The notes under the pieces were generated by a model. That model did not search any database and was not told the origin of the DNA. It worked only from the letters and a program-made list of their open reading frames with translations. 64,000 nucleotides of DNA. Source: Thiodiazotropha sp037384425. Its GTDB lineage: Bacteria > Pseudomonadota > Gammaproteobacteria > Chromatiales > Chromatiaceae. The stretch lies in assembly GCA_037384425.1 (NCBI GenBank), contig JARROA010000001.1, forward strand, positions 248,001-312,000, written 5' to 3'. Made by a program: the position numbers and the translations under genes. This document shows, piece by piece, positions 39,624 to 49,471 of the stretch (position 1 is its first letter; each line of letters begins with the position of its first letter).

Positions 39624-42170
39624 ATGAAACAGGAGCAGGAGACGACCCGGCTCGAACGCATCGAAGCGGCGGAGTTCGGTGGACGCCAGCCGGCGGGTTG
39701 GCCGCAAAAGGTGCTTCTGGGCAGCGCGCTGACCTGGGCCATGTTCCAGCTTTGGGTCGCCTCGCCACTGCCTTTTCTGATCGGTATCGGGGTTTTCAAC
39801 AGTACCGAGATCCGTTCCATCCATCTGGCCTTCGCCATCTTCCTGGCCTATCTCTCCTTCCCGCTCTCCCGTGGACGCATCGTGCATGAGATTCCCGGGT
39901 ACGATTGGCTGCTCGCTGTGCTGGCGGCCGCCTGTGCCGCCTATCTGTTTCTGTTCTACGAAGCCCTTGCCGATCGGGCCGGGGCCCCGACCCTTGTCGA
40001 TATCGGCGTCGCCGTCAGCGGCGTGCTGCTACTGCTCGAAGCGACCCGGCGCTCGCTCGGCTGGCCGCTCACCTTGATTGCGCTCTGCTTTCTCGGCTAC
40101 TCCCTGGCCGGGCCCTGGCTGCCCGATCTGCTGGCCCACAAGGGGGCCTCCATCGAACGTCTCGCCTCCCATCAGTGGCTCTCCACCGAAGGGGTGTTTG
40201 GCGTTGCGGTCGGTGTTTCCGCAGGTTTCGTTTTTCTGTTCGTGTTGTTCGGCAGCCTGCTGGAGCAGGCGGGCGGGGGGCACTACTTCATTCGCGTCGC
40301 CTATGCGGCGGTCGGACATATGCGGGGCGGTCCAGCCAAGGCGGGGGTTCTGGCTTCGGGACTGACCGGCATGGTCTCAGGCTCCTCCATCGCCAATGTG
40401 GTCACCACCGGAACCTTCACCATCCCGCTGATGAAACGGGTAGGTTTCTCGGCCGAGAAGGCAGGCGCGGTCGAGGTTGCCGCCTCCACCAATGGGCAGA
40501 TCATGCCACCGGTGATGGGGGCCGCGGCCTTCCTCATGGTGGAGTATCTCAATCTCTCCTATCTGGAGGTGATCAAGCATGCCTTTCTGCCCGCCGTCCT
40601 GAGCTACATCGCACTGATGTACCTGGTCCATCTCGAGGCGGTGAAGGCGGGGATGGAGCCTCAACGAAAGGTACGCCGGAGCAGCCTTCGGCGACGGCTG
40701 CTCAATGGCGGCCTGATGCTGAGCGGTACCGCCATTTTCTTCATCCTGGCCTACTGGATCGTGAATGCCGTCTACGGCTGGTTTGGCGATCACGCCTTCT
40801 ATCTCGTCAGCTGTCTGATCCTGGGGCTATATCTGCTGCTGATCTATTGCGAGGTGCGTTGCGATCTGCGCCGAAAGCTCGATGATGAAGCCGGGGAAAT
40901 GGGCGTCGGCGAGGCCATGCTGGGGGGCTTGCACTACCTGCTGCCGATCCTGGTTCTGGTCTGGTGCCTGATGTTGCTGCAGCTCTCTCCCGCCACTTCG
41001 GTCTTCTATGCGATCGTTCTGATGCTGGTGATTCAGCTGAGCCAGGAGCCGCTGCGTGCCGCCTTCTCAGGTCGTCCCCTGGTCAAGGCATGGCGTCACG
41101 GCCTGCGATCATTGGTGAGGGGACTGGAGAACGGCGCCCGCAACATGATCGGCATCGGCGTCGCCACCGCCACCGCCGGCATCGTGGTCGGCACCGTGAG
41201 TCTGACCGGTATCGGTCAGGTGCTGGGGGAACTCGTGGAGACGCTCTCGTTCGGGTCGGTGTTGCTGATGCTGCTGCTGACAGCGCTGATCTGCATGGTG
41301 CTCGGCATGGGATTGCCGACTACCGCCAACTACATCGTGGTGTCGACCCTGATGGCGCCGGTCATCGTACAGCTGGCCGCCGCTCATGGTCTGGACATAC
41401 CGCTGGTGGCGGTGCACATGTTCGTTTTCTATTTCGGCATCTTGGCCGATGACACGCCACCCGTGGGGCTGGCCGCCTATGCCGCGGCCGGTATCTCCGG
41501 CGGGGATCCCATTCGTACCGGGTTGCAGTCCTTCTACTACGACATCCGCACCGCCATTCTGCCCTTCATGTTCGTGTTCAATACAGAGCTGCTGTTGATC
41601 GGCGTTGACTCCGTGCCGGCCTTTCTGTTGATCGCGGCGCAGGGTCTGCTGGCCATGCTGCTCTTCGTCTCGGCAGCGCAAGCTTGGCTGTTGACCCGCA
41701 ACCGCTGGTGGGAATCACTGCTCCTGTTGCTGATAGCCTTCTCCTTTTTCCGACCGGATTTCTGGCGCGATCAGCTCTATCCCCCCCAAGCCATCCAGCC
41801 GGTAGCCGGCATCGAGACCCAGCTGGGGAAGCTGCATGCCGGTGAAGGGATTCGCTTGCAGGTGGAGGTCGAAGAGGACGACGGCACGCGGCGGCTGCGG
41901 GAAGTGCGTCTCGAACTGCCCCAGGCAGGCGCAAACGAGGGACTGCGTGAATTGGGCTTTATTACCGAAGATGAAGGCGATAGGCTGCGTGTCACTGACA
42001 TCGCCTTCATGAGTCCGGCCGAGATGGCGGGGCTCGAACCGGGATATACTCTCGGCATTACCGGTTATTATACGGAGCTGTCGCAGCCGTCGAGCGGCTG
42101 GTTCCTGCTGCCCCCTATACTGCTGCTGGGCATTATCGGTGGGCTGCAGTATCGACGCCTGCATGATTGA
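39624..42170 (+). CDS. TRAP transporter fused permease (4TM/12TM) with DUF3394 tail
   Basis: An 848-residue inner-membrane protein combining the small (DctQ) and large (DctM) TRAP subunits, as usual for TAXI systems. The DctM core is visible in GLTGMVSGSSIANVVTTGTF and ASTNGQIMPPVMGAAAF, with a second inverted repeat around GMGLPTTANYIVVSTLMAPV and FGILADDTPPVGLAAYAAAG. The C-terminal ~120 residues form a soluble segment resembling DUF3394 (LEPGYTLGITGYY, PDZ-like) before a last membrane helix. Sodium- or proton-driven uptake with the receptor at 37.5 kb is expected. Confidence 0.94.
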   Translation: MKQEQETTRLERIEAAEFGGRQPAGWPQKVLLGSALTWAMFQLWVASPLPFLIGIGVFNSTEIRSIHLAFAIFLAYLSFPLSRGRIVHEIPGYDWLLAVLAAACAAYLFLFYEALADRAGAPTLVDIGVAVSGVLLLLEATRRSLGWPLTLIALCFLGYSLAGPWLPDLLAHKGASIERLASHQWLSTEGVFGVAVGVSAGFVFLFVLFGSLLEQAGGGHYFIRVAYAAVGHMRGGPAKAGVLASGLTGMVSGSSIANVVTTGTFTIPLMKRVGFSAEKAGAVEVAASTNGQIMPPVMGAAAFLMVEYLNLSYLEVIKHAFLPAVLSYIALMYLVHLEAVKAGMEPQRKVRRSSLRRRLLNGGLMLSGTAIFFILAYWIVNAVYGWFGDHAFYLVSCLILGLYLLLIYCEVRCDLRRKLDDEAGEMGVGEAMLGGLHYLLPILVLVWCLMLLQLSPATSVFYAIVLMLVIQLSQEPLRAAFSGRPLVKAWRHGLRSLVRGLENGARNMIGIGVATATAGIVVGTVSLTGIGQVLGELVETLSFGSVLLMLLLTALICMVLGMGLPTTANYIVVSTLMAPVIVQLAAAHGLDIPLVAVHMFVFYFGILADDTPPVGLAAYAAAGISGGDPIRTGLQSFYYDIRTAILPFMFVFNTELLLIGVDSVPAFLLIAAQGLLAMLLFVSAAQAWLLTRNRWWESLLLLLIAFSFFRPDFWRDQLYPPQAIQPVAGIETQLGKLHAGEGIRLQVEVEEDDGTRRLREVRLELPQAGANEGLRELGFITEDEGDRLRVTDIAFMSPAEMAGLEPGYTLGITGYYTELSQPSSGWFLLPPILLLGIIGGLQYRRLHD

Positions 42171-42186
42171 CGAGAGGAGATTGAAG

Positions 42187-42657
42187 ATGAGAGTGCTTTT
42201 GATGGCTTGGGTCCTGATGCTCTGTATGGGTTGTGCTTTGGCTGGCGGTGAGCCGTCGGAAGATCAACAGCCGGTACGGATCTACACCTCGGGTGAGCGT
42301 TTCGAAGACGTGGTGGAGAACATCAAGATGGCGATCATCGAGCGGGGGATGCTGGTCAGCGGTACCCTGCATGTGAGCGAGATGCTGAACCGGACGGCAC
42401 CGGATTTGGGTTTCTCCCAGGTCTTCGTCAAGGCCGAATCGGTAGAGTTCTGCAGTGCCTTGATGTCGCACAAGATGTCCCAGGCGGCGCCGGAAAACAT
42501 TGTCATCTGCCCCTTCACCATCGCCGTCTATGTGAAACGGGAGCAACCCGATCAGGTCTATGTCGCCTATCGTCGTCCACTGCTCGCGGGGGATGCGGTC
42601 GAGACCACCGCGGCCATCCTCGAACTGCTGGACGGGATTGTGCAGGATTCGATCTGA
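42187..42657 (+). CDS. Secreted DUF302 domain protein
   Basis: A 156-residue precursor with signal peptide ending near ALA (about residue 19) and a mature domain resembling DUF302: YTSGERFEDVVENIKMAIIE, then GFSQVFVKAESVEFCSALM and NIVICPFTIAVY. The family function is unknown. Cys residues in EFCSAL and VICPF are the only two in the mature chain. The ATG at 42187 follows a GAGGAG and lies 16 bases after the permease stop, so it is probably co-transcribed with it. Confidence 0.82.
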   Translation: MRVLLMAWVLMLCMGCALAGGEPSEDQQPVRIYTSGERFEDVVENIKMAIIERGMLVSGTLHVSEMLNRTAPDLGFSQVFVKAESVEFCSALMSHKMSQAAPENIVICPFTIAVYVKREQPDQVYVAYRRPLLAGDAVETTAAILELLDGIVQDSI

Positions 42658-42896
42658 AATATGGGCGAGGGTGCAATCCGCACTTGTTTGACCGGGATCA
42701 TTTCCGCATCGTCGGGACTGCGCCAGACTTGCCTCCGATTTTTCTGGATAGTTTCATAAAAACAAAGAGTTAATTGTGTAATTTTGGTCAAGTGCCGCTA
42801 TCATCTACAGCGGTGGTTTACTCAAGATCTATAAAAAACTGCCGAAAAGATTATGGATTTAGCTGGATCTGAGCAGGGGATGTAGGAGAAAGGTTG

Positions 42897-44114
42897 ATGT
42901 CAGAGCATTATCGTGTCGTCTTTACCGGCAAAGTTGAGCCAGGCAAGGATGTTGAACAGGTCATCGATCGTTTCAGCGAGAAATTCAAGCTGGAACGGAA
43001 AATGGCGGAGAAGGTCATACGTGCCGGTCGGCCGGTATCGCTCAAGAAGGAGCTGCCACTCGACAAGGCCGAGAAGTATGTGAAGGTGCTGCAACTGATC
43101 GGTATCGAGGTCGAGATCGACCCCAAACCCCCCGTGCCGGAGCCGGCCCCCGCCCTGTCCGGTTTCGAACTGGAACCCCTGGATCATGGCGGTGGCGACA
43201 CCACCGAAGTCCTGGACCAATCGCCCGATGTCGGGCGTTGTCCCAAATGTGGCTCGACCCGAATGGAGATGGGTATCTGCCAGGATTGCGGTATCGTCGC
43301 GACTAAATATCTCGCTGCTAAGGCGCAGCGAGGTGAAGAGAGCGATGCGGGAAGCGCCAATCCCTATAGCGCTCCGGAGGCCGATCTGGAAGAGCCGATG
43401 GAGGACCACATGCGCGGCCCTGTCGGGGTGCCTGCCGGTAACGGTGTGACCTGGATCGGCAAGGGGTGGTGGCACTTCAAATCCTCGCCGCTGGCCTGGA
43501 TCGGTGCTATCGTGGTCTTTTTCGTGATTTCGCTGGTGCTGGCCTTCATCCCCTTTTTCGGCAGTATCGTCTCGACACTGATCAGCCCGGTGATCATGGC
43601 GGGATTCATGTACGGCTGCGCGGAGCAGGATCAGGGCGGGGACTTTTCGGTCTCTCACCTGTTCGCCGGTTTCTCCAGCAACGTGGGACAGCTGATGCTG
43701 GTGGCGGTCTTCTACTTCGTCATGATGATCGTGGTCGGCATCGTTATGGTCGGTGGGATGTTTATGCTTATGGGCGGCATGGCCGGATTGGAGAATCCGG
43801 AGACCATGGCCATGGCGGATCCCGGTCCCATACTCGGCATCGTGGGTCTGGGCTTGCTGCTTTTCATACCGGTCATCATGGCCTATCTGTTTGCGCCGGC
43901 GCTGGTCATACTCGATGACTTAACGGCCCTGGAAGCGATGAAATACAGTTTCATCGGTTGTTGGAAAAACATGCTACCCATGTTCGTCTTCGGTCTGGTG
44001 GCAATGGTCCTGCTCTTTGTCGGAACTTTGCCCATGCTGCTCGGGCTGTTGGTGGTGGCTCCGATCCTGACCGCCAGCGTCTACGCCGCCTACCGCGATA
44101 TCTATTTCGGTTGA
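42897..44114 (+). CDS. BPSS1780-like membrane protein with N-terminal zinc ribbon
   Basis: A 405-residue protein. Residues 1-80 form a small alpha/beta domain (YRVVFTGKVEPGKDVEQVID) that occurs ahead of such membrane proteins. A CPKCG...CQDCG zinc ribbon follows (about residues 115-135), then a Pro/Glu-rich linker, and from about residue 200 five or six hydrophobic segments of the BPSS1780 type. The TTG three bases upstream is rejected: the ATG at 42897 has GTAGGAGAAAGG in front. It heads the seven-gene operon. Function is unknown. Confidence 0.82.
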   Translation: MSEHYRVVFTGKVEPGKDVEQVIDRFSEKFKLERKMAEKVIRAGRPVSLKKELPLDKAEKYVKVLQLIGIEVEIDPKPPVPEPAPALSGFELEPLDHGGGDTTEVLDQSPDVGRCPKCGSTRMEMGICQDCGIVATKYLAAKAQRGEESDAGSANPYSAPEADLEEPMEDHMRGPVGVPAGNGVTWIGKGWWHFKSSPLAWIGAIVVFFVISLVLAFIPFFGSIVSTLISPVIMAGFMYGCAEQDQGGDFSVSHLFAGFSSNVGQLMLVAVFYFVMMIVVGIVMVGGMFMLMGGMAGLENPETMAMADPGPILGIVGLGLLLFIPVIMAYLFAPALVILDDLTALEAMKYSFIGCWKNMLPMFVFGLVAMVLLFVGTLPMLLGLLVVAPILTASVYAAYRDIYFG

Positions 44115-44164
44115 CAGGCGTGCGTTGATCGGTGGGGGGGCGTACAGCAGGGAAGTCTGACGGT

Positions 44165-44842
44165 TTGATCGACACCCTCGGGTTCTACGAGATTCCCGAG
44201 GGTGTGCGGCTGGAATTCCGTCTGGCCGGACCGGTCGTGAGGGCCAGCGCCTGGGCCATCGACGCCTTGATCCGGGCAGGTCTCTATCTGTTGCTGTCGA
44301 TGGTTCTCGGCCTTCTGGGCGGGGTCGGCATGGCTCTGCTCCTGATCGGTTTTTTCCTCATCGAGTGGTTCTATCCGGTGTTTTTCGAACTCCGCAGCGG
44401 CGCCACTCCGGGCAAGCGGTCCATGGGGATACAGGTGATACAGGACAACGGGCTTCCGGTGACCCCGGCTGCCTCGGTGATTCGCAACTTTCTGCGCATT
44501 GCCGACTTTCTGCCGCTGTTCTACGCCACGGGGTTGATCGCCATGATGTGTAACCGGGAGTTCAAGCGCCTGGGCGATCTGGCTGCCGGCACCCTGGTGG
44601 TTTACCGGGATGAGAAACGGGAACGGGTGCATCCCCCGACGGACAAGGTCGAGAAGCCGCCGATGGAGTTGTCGGAGGAGGACCAACTGACCCTGCTGGC
44701 TTTCAGCGAACGGGCCGATGAACTCTCCAGCGATCGCCGTGAAGAGCTGGCGGCGCTGCTTTCTCCCTACACCCACCGTCAGGGTGAGGCCAACGTGGCT
44801 GCCCTCTACGCTTACGCCAACTGGATCGTGAAGGGACGCTGA
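44165..44842 (+). CDS. RDD family membrane protein
   Basis: About 225 residues with the RDD signature: RLAGPVVRASAWAIDALIRA (Arg and Asp), RSGATPGKRSMGIQV and NREFKRLGDLAAGTLVVYRD. Three membrane helices are followed by an 80-residue charged cytoplasmic tail. The TTG start at 44165 has AGGGAAG 9 bases upstream and matches where the conserved region begins (DTLGFYEIPEGV); a GTG at 44132 is an alternative that would add 11 residues. Its stop overlaps the start of the next gene (TGATG). RDD proteins are linked to transport in a few cases, but the role here is unknown. Confidence 0.85.
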   Translation: MIDTLGFYEIPEGVRLEFRLAGPVVRASAWAIDALIRAGLYLLLSMVLGLLGGVGMALLLIGFFLIEWFYPVFFELRSGATPGKRSMGIQVIQDNGLPVTPAASVIRNFLRIADFLPLFYATGLIAMMCNREFKRLGDLAAGTLVVYRDEKRERVHPPTDKVEKPPMELSEEDQLTLLAFSERADELSSDRREELAALLSPYTHRQGEANVAALYAYANWIVKGR

Positions 44843-45831
44843 TGCGGCAGGAGGCCTTCGAGCAAGAGTATCAACCGCTGTGGGATCAGCTGAGCGAGGT
44901 GATGGATGACCTGGAGAGACCGCGCTCCAAACGCCGGCTCGAGAGCGCGCGGTTGGCCGAGTTTCCGATGCAGTATCGACGCCTCTGCAGTCACTACGCG
45001 CTGGCCCGCAGTCGCGGCTTCAGTCCCATGCTGGTCGACTATCTGCACCAGCTTGTGGTGCGTGGTCACCCGTTGCTCTACAAGCGTGCCTCGGTATGGG
45101 GTTGGCGCCTGCTGGCCTTCGTCAGTTTCGGCTTTCCCCAGGCCTTCCGGCGTCATCTGGGGGCATTCAGTATCTCACTGCTGTTCTTTCTGCTACCGGG
45201 TGTGTTGATGGGCACGGCCTGCTATCTGCAGGGGGATATGATCTACAGCGTGCTCGACGAGTCGACAGTGGCCGGCATGGAGAGCGCCTACGATCCGGCG
45301 AGCGATCATCCCGGACGTTCCGAGGAGCGCAAGTCGGATACCGATGTCATGATGTTCGGTTACTACATCCTCAACAATATCGGTATCGGGTTTCGCACCT
45401 TCGCCCTGGGCATACTGCTGGGGGTGGGGACGCTGTTCATTCTCATCTTCAACGGTCTCGTGATCGGGGGGGTTGCCGGACACCTGACCCAGCTCGGTTA
45501 CACCGAGACCTTCTGGCCCTTCGTCAGCGGACACGGCGCTTTCGAATTGACCGCCATCGTCATTTGCGGCGGCGCGGGACTGCTGATGGGCCGCGCGGTG
45601 GTGGCGCCCGGGCCCGAAGGACGGCTGGCCACCCTCAAGGCCAACGCCCTTGAGGCCCTGCAACTGGTGATGGGCGCCGCCCTGATGCTGGTGGTGGCCG
45701 CCTTCATCGAAGCCTTCTGGTCTTCCTCGACCTTTGAACCCCAAGTCAAATACGCGGTTGCGGCCGTGCTCTGGCTGCTGGTGATTCTCTATCTCTCCCT
45801 GATGGGAAGGAGAGGTCGTGGATCTCGCTAA
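44842..45831 (+). CDS. Stage II sporulation protein M-like (DUF95) membrane protein
   Basis: A 329-residue protein: about 100 cytoplasmic residues (RRLCSHYALARSRGFS), then membrane helices with YYILNNIGIGFRTFALGILL and GHGAFELTAIVICGGAGLLM, the hallmarks of SpoIIM/DUF95. No sporulation is implied; non-sporulating bacteria carry this family beside MoxR-DUF58-RDD genes. It overlaps the RDD gene by one base and the next gene by 14 bases. Confidence 0.88.
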   Translation: MRQEAFEQEYQPLWDQLSEVMDDLERPRSKRRLESARLAEFPMQYRRLCSHYALARSRGFSPMLVDYLHQLVVRGHPLLYKRASVWGWRLLAFVSFGFPQAFRRHLGAFSISLLFFLLPGVLMGTACYLQGDMIYSVLDESTVAGMESAYDPASDHPGRSEERKSDTDVMMFGYYILNNIGIGFRTFALGILLGVGTLFILIFNGLVIGGVAGHLTQLGYTETFWPFVSGHGAFELTAIVICGGAGLLMGRAVVAPGPEGRLATLKANALEALQLVMGAALMLVVAAFIEAFWSSSTFEPQVKYAVAAVLWLLVILYLSLMGRRGRGSR

Positions 45832-47308
45832 GATCGCCGTCAAGCTGCGTCCGCGTAACCCCTGGGAAGGCATCGATCTGGGTTTCATGATGGCCCGGGA
45901 GTGGTTTCTGCCCCTGTGGTTGCTGTGGATGATCTCGGCCCTGCCATTGATGCTGCTGATCGGTCTGATGCCCATGGAACTGTTCTGGAAGCTGCTGGCG
46001 CTGTGGTGGTTGAAGCCGCTCTACGAGCCCCCACTGCTCTATTGGATGGGGCGGCGCATGTTCGGTGAGCGTCCGAGTTGGCGTGAGCTGCGTCAGGCCT
46101 GGAGGCGGGTCGCGCTGCCTCAGCTGTTCGCCAATCTGACCTGGCGCCGGCTCAATCCGGCCCGCTCGTTCGTCATGCCGGTCAGCGTGCTGGAGCGCTT
46201 ACGGGCCAAGGCCCGCTCCGAACGCATCCGGGTGCTCAGCCGTAAATCCAACGCCGCCAGTTGGCTGACCATCATCGGCATCCACTTCGAATCCATTTTC
46301 CAGCTGGGGTTCTTTCTGCTCCTGGCGATGCTGGTTCCGGAGGAGCTCGCCGGCGACCTGTTGCAGGATTTCCTGTTGGTTTCGGAAAGCGTCAAAGAGT
46401 GGGGTCTGCTGGCCAGCGCGTTGCTGGCCATGTCGATGGTGGCGCCGTTTTATGTGGCCGGCGGCTTCGCCCTCTATCTGACACGACGCAGTGAGCTGGA
46501 GGGGTGGGATATCGAACTCGGTCTGCGCGCCATGGTCCACCGCCAATCCAAGGGCCTTGCAGCCGGCCTGGCCGCCCTGCTGCTCGGAGGCGCCCTGATT
46601 TGGGGAATGCCCGCCACGCCACTGCAGGCCGCAGAGCAGGTCGAATGGCAGCAGGTCGATCGCCAGCAGGTACGCGAGGCCATCCAAGCGGTGCTGTCGG
46701 ATGAGGACTTCGGCCGTGAGCAGGAGGCGACCCGCTGGCGCTACATCGGAGAAGACTCCCCGGACCAAGAGGACGGCAACCTGCTTCGGGGCTGGTTGTC
46801 GGGTTTCAGCCAGGGACTGGCCAGCATCAGCGAGGCGCTGTTGTGGCTGGCCGGCGGCGGCATACTGGCCTACCTGCTCTACTGGTTCATCAACAACCGG
46901 AACTGGAATCCCGCCGCCTTCGCCGCTTCGAGAAACGGCCGCGAACTGCCCACCGAGATCGCAGGCCTCGATCTGCGGCCGGAGAGTCTGCCGGACGACC
47001 CCGCCAGTGAGGCCGAGCGCCTGATCGAGGCGGGCGATTTTCGCGGCGCCCTGAGTCTGCTCTATCGGGCGGCACTCTCGGTGCTGATCCATCAGCATGC
47101 CTTGGAGATTCCGGTGGGAGCGACTGAGGGGGAGTGCCAGGGATTGGTCACCCGTCAGCTCGAAGCCACCCCGGCAGGCTGCTTTTCCGCCCTGACCCGT
47201 GTCTGGCTGCGTCTGGCCTACGCCCATCAGCCGCCTGAGCGGGAGCGCGCCCTGACGCTCTGCCGGGAGTGGCGGAGCTGCTTTGGAGAGACGTATGTCC
47301 AGGGTTAA
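45818..47308 (+). CDS. DUF4129 domain membrane protein
   Basis: A 496-residue protein with hydrophobic helices in the first 270 residues, an extracytoplasmic stretch, another helix (about 350-370), and a C-terminal cytoplasmic domain with EAERLIEAGDFRGALSLLYR and LALTLCREW-like sequence typical of DUF4129. The start is GTG with GGAGAGG ahead, overlapping the previous gene by 14 bases. DUF4129 proteins occur with MoxR/DUF58/transglutaminase genes; biochemical role unknown. Confidence 0.85.
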   Translation: MDLAKIAVKLRPRNPWEGIDLGFMMAREWFLPLWLLWMISALPLMLLIGLMPMELFWKLLALWWLKPLYEPPLLYWMGRRMFGERPSWRELRQAWRRVALPQLFANLTWRRLNPARSFVMPVSVLERLRAKARSERIRVLSRKSNAASWLTIIGIHFESIFQLGFFLLLAMLVPEELAGDLLQDFLLVSESVKEWGLLASALLAMSMVAPFYVAGGFALYLTRRSELEGWDIELGLRAMVHRQSKGLAAGLAALLLGGALIWGMPATPLQAAEQVEWQQVDRQQVREAIQAVLSDEDFGREQEATRWRYIGEDSPDQEDGNLLRGWLSGFSQGLASISEALLWLAGGGILAYLLYWFINNRNWNPAAFAASRNGRELPTEIAGLDLRPESLPDDPASEAERLIEAGDFRGALSLLYRAALSVLIHQHALEIPVGATEGECQGLVTRQLEATPAGCFSALTRVWLRLAYAHQPPERERALTLCREWRSCFGETYVQG

Positions 47309-48488
47309 CTCCAGCCACCTGGCGATGGGTCTTGTCGCGCTGCTGATCATCGGCGGTTACAGCTGGTGGTTTCTGGCCAACTTCGAACAGGAGACCTATC
47401 AGAGACGCAGCGAGATGTCGGAGCAGGCCCGCCGCAATCCCCTGTTGGCCGCCGAGAGGCTGCTCAACCGGCTGGGGCAGCAGGCCGAGAGCCGCTCCGG
47501 ACGCCAATACCTGATCCAACCACCCGAGGAGAGCGGGGTGCTGCTGGTCAGGGATCTGGGTGCACCCCTGCCCGCGGACCGGGTCGACGCGCTGCTGGCC
47601 TGGGTGGAGGCGGGCGGTCAGCTGATCGCCACTCCCGGCCGGCTACAGAGCGATGAGCTGCGTCGGCCACTGTTGGAGGCCTTTGGCGTGGAACTCGTCA
47701 ACCTGTGGGACATTGAAGGGCTCGACTGGCTGAAGGACGTTGCGGATGAGGGCGATGCGGAGCAGAAGCCGACCCAGGCGATCGTGCTGCCGAACGGTAA
47801 CGAGACCCCGCTCGAGATCGAGTTCGACAGCGACCGCCGGTTCGAGGTGGATTACGATGGAGACTATTGGCAGGCGCCGTCCGAGGGAGATCCGCATCTA
47901 CTGATCTTTCCCTACGGCCGGGGCTATGTGACCTTTCTCAGTGACAGCGGGTTCTTCGACAATGGTCGCATCGGCGACTACGATCATGCGCCCCTGCTGG
48001 CCGAGCTGGCCGATGGACCTGAGCGGGTCTGGCTCCTCTACAGCTCCCAGATGCCCTCACTGCTCGAGTTGATCTGGCGTTGGGCACCTTATCTGGTGGT
48101 CAGCCTGCTGCTGTTCGTGGGCCTGTCAATCTGGCACATGGGGCGGCGCAGCGGCCCGCGCATCGTCAGCGGGCAGCAGCAGCGGCGGGACCTGTTGGAA
48201 CATTTACAGGCGGCGGCGCAGTTCAACTGGCGTACCGATCCTTCGGCAAGCCTCCTGCAACAGGCCCGCAAACAGGTGGAGAAACGTTGGATGATCAGCC
48301 ATCCCCAGCTCCACCATCTGGATCGGGATGCCCGCTGTGAATGGCTGGCGGAACGCACGGGTATGACGCCCGAGGCGATCGAACTGGCCCTCTACAATGC
48401 CCAGACCGAGGGCGGCCAGCTGATCAAGATTACGGCAAACCTGCAGCGGCTGTTGACGGCTCTGCATCCGCAAGGCAATAAGAGATGA
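47295..48488 (+). CDS. DUF4350 domain protein
   Basis: A 397-residue protein with an N-terminal membrane anchor (about residues 10-28), an extracytoplasmic Rossmann-like part (GVLLVRDLGAPLPADRVDAL, WVEAGGQLIATPG) typical of DUF4350, a second membrane helix (about 262-282) and a cytoplasmic tail. The ATG at 47295 has GGAGAG upstream and overlaps the previous gene by 14 bases; its own stop overlaps the MoxR start by 4. Confidence 0.85.
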   Translation: MSRVNSSHLAMGLVALLIIGGYSWWFLANFEQETYQRRSEMSEQARRNPLLAAERLLNRLGQQAESRSGRQYLIQPPEESGVLLVRDLGAPLPADRVDALLAWVEAGGQLIATPGRLQSDELRRPLLEAFGVELVNLWDIEGLDWLKDVADEGDAEQKPTQAIVLPNGNETPLEIEFDSDRRFEVDYDGDYWQAPSEGDPHLLIFPYGRGYVTFLSDSGFFDNGRIGDYDHAPLLAELADGPERVWLLYSSQMPSLLELIWRWAPYLVVSLLLFVGLSIWHMGRRSGPRIVSGQQQRRDLLEHLQAAAQFNWRTDPSASLLQQARKQVEKRWMISHPQLHHLDRDARCEWLAERTGMTPEAIELALYNAQTEGGQLIKITANLQRLLTALHPQGNKR

Positions 48489-49471
48489 ACATGCAAGAGA
48501 ACAACCCTACACCGATAGACGAAGCCTTGATGAGGCGGGCGCGTGGACTGGAAAGCGAGATCGCCAAGGCGGTGGTCGGACAAGCGCGCGTGATCCACGA
48601 AGTGATGCTGGCGCTGCTCTCGGCCGGACATGTGCTGGTCGAGGGGGTGCCGGGGCTCGGCAAGACCCTGCTGGTGCGCAGCCTGGCGGCGGCGGTGCAG
48701 GGCGAGTTCAGCCGTATCCAGTTCACTCCGGACCTGATGCCGAGCGACATCTCCGGTCACATCATGTTCGACATGAAGAGCGAGAATTTCCGCGTCCGCA
48801 AGGGACCGGTATTCTGCAACCTGTTGCTGGCCGACGAGATCAACCGTTCGCCGGCCAAGACCCAGTCGGCCCTGCTGGAGGCGATGCAGGAGCAGCAGGT
48901 CACCATCGAGGGCAGGACCTATCCGCTTACGCCCCCCTTCCTGGTACTGGCGACCCAGAATCCGATCGAGCAGGAGGGGACCTATCCGTTGCCCCAGGCT
49001 CAGCTCGACCGCTTCCTGCTCAAGGTGCTGATCGACTATCCGGAGGAGGACGAGGAGCAGCGGCTGGTGCGCCAGGTGACCCTGGATTCCGTGGCCGACC
49101 AGCTCGACACCTCGGCCGTGCGGCCCTTGATGAAGGCAGCGGAGATTCCGCTGATCCAGTCCCATGTGGCGGGCCTGCAGATGGACGAGGAGATCGTCAA
49201 CTATGCGGTGCGCCTGGTGCGTGCGGCGCGGGAGTGGAGCGGCATCGACGCTGGTCCCGGTCCGCGCGGCACCATCTCCCTGTTGCGTGCCGCCCGCGCG
49301 GAGGCCTTTCTGCAGCAGCGTGATTTCGTCACCCCCGACGACATCAAGGCGGCAGCCCTGCCGGTACTGCGACACCGTATCCGCCTCTCCACCGATCTGG
49401 AGATCGAGGGCTACCGGCCCGACGACGTGCTGCGCGACCTGCTCGACAACATCCCCGCGCCGCGCCAGTGA
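48485..49471 (+). CDS. MoxR-family AAA+ ATPase
   Basis: A 328-residue AAA+ ATPase of the MoxR group, chaperone-like proteins that act with von Willebrand-type partners. Walker A is VEGVPGLGKTLLVRS, Walker B LLLADEINRSPAKTQ, and sensor 1 LATQNPIEQEGTYPLPQAQ; LDRFLLKVLIDYP is characteristic. It overlaps both neighbours by 4 bases (ATGA and GTGA), implying translational coupling to the DUF4350 and DUF58 genes. Confidence 0.95.
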   Translation: MNMQENNPTPIDEALMRRARGLESEIAKAVVGQARVIHEVMLALLSAGHVLVEGVPGLGKTLLVRSLAAAVQGEFSRIQFTPDLMPSDISGHIMFDMKSENFRVRKGPVFCNLLLADEINRSPAKTQSALLEAMQEQQVTIEGRTYPLTPPFLVLATQNPIEQEGTYPLPQAQLDRFLLKVLIDYPEEDEEQRLVRQVTLDSVADQLDTSAVRPLMKAAEIPLIQSHVAGLQMDEEIVNYAVRLVRAAREWSGIDAGPGPRGTISLLRAARAEAFLQQRDFVTPDDIKAAALPVLRHRIRLSTDLEIEGYRPDDVLRDLLDNIPAPRQ

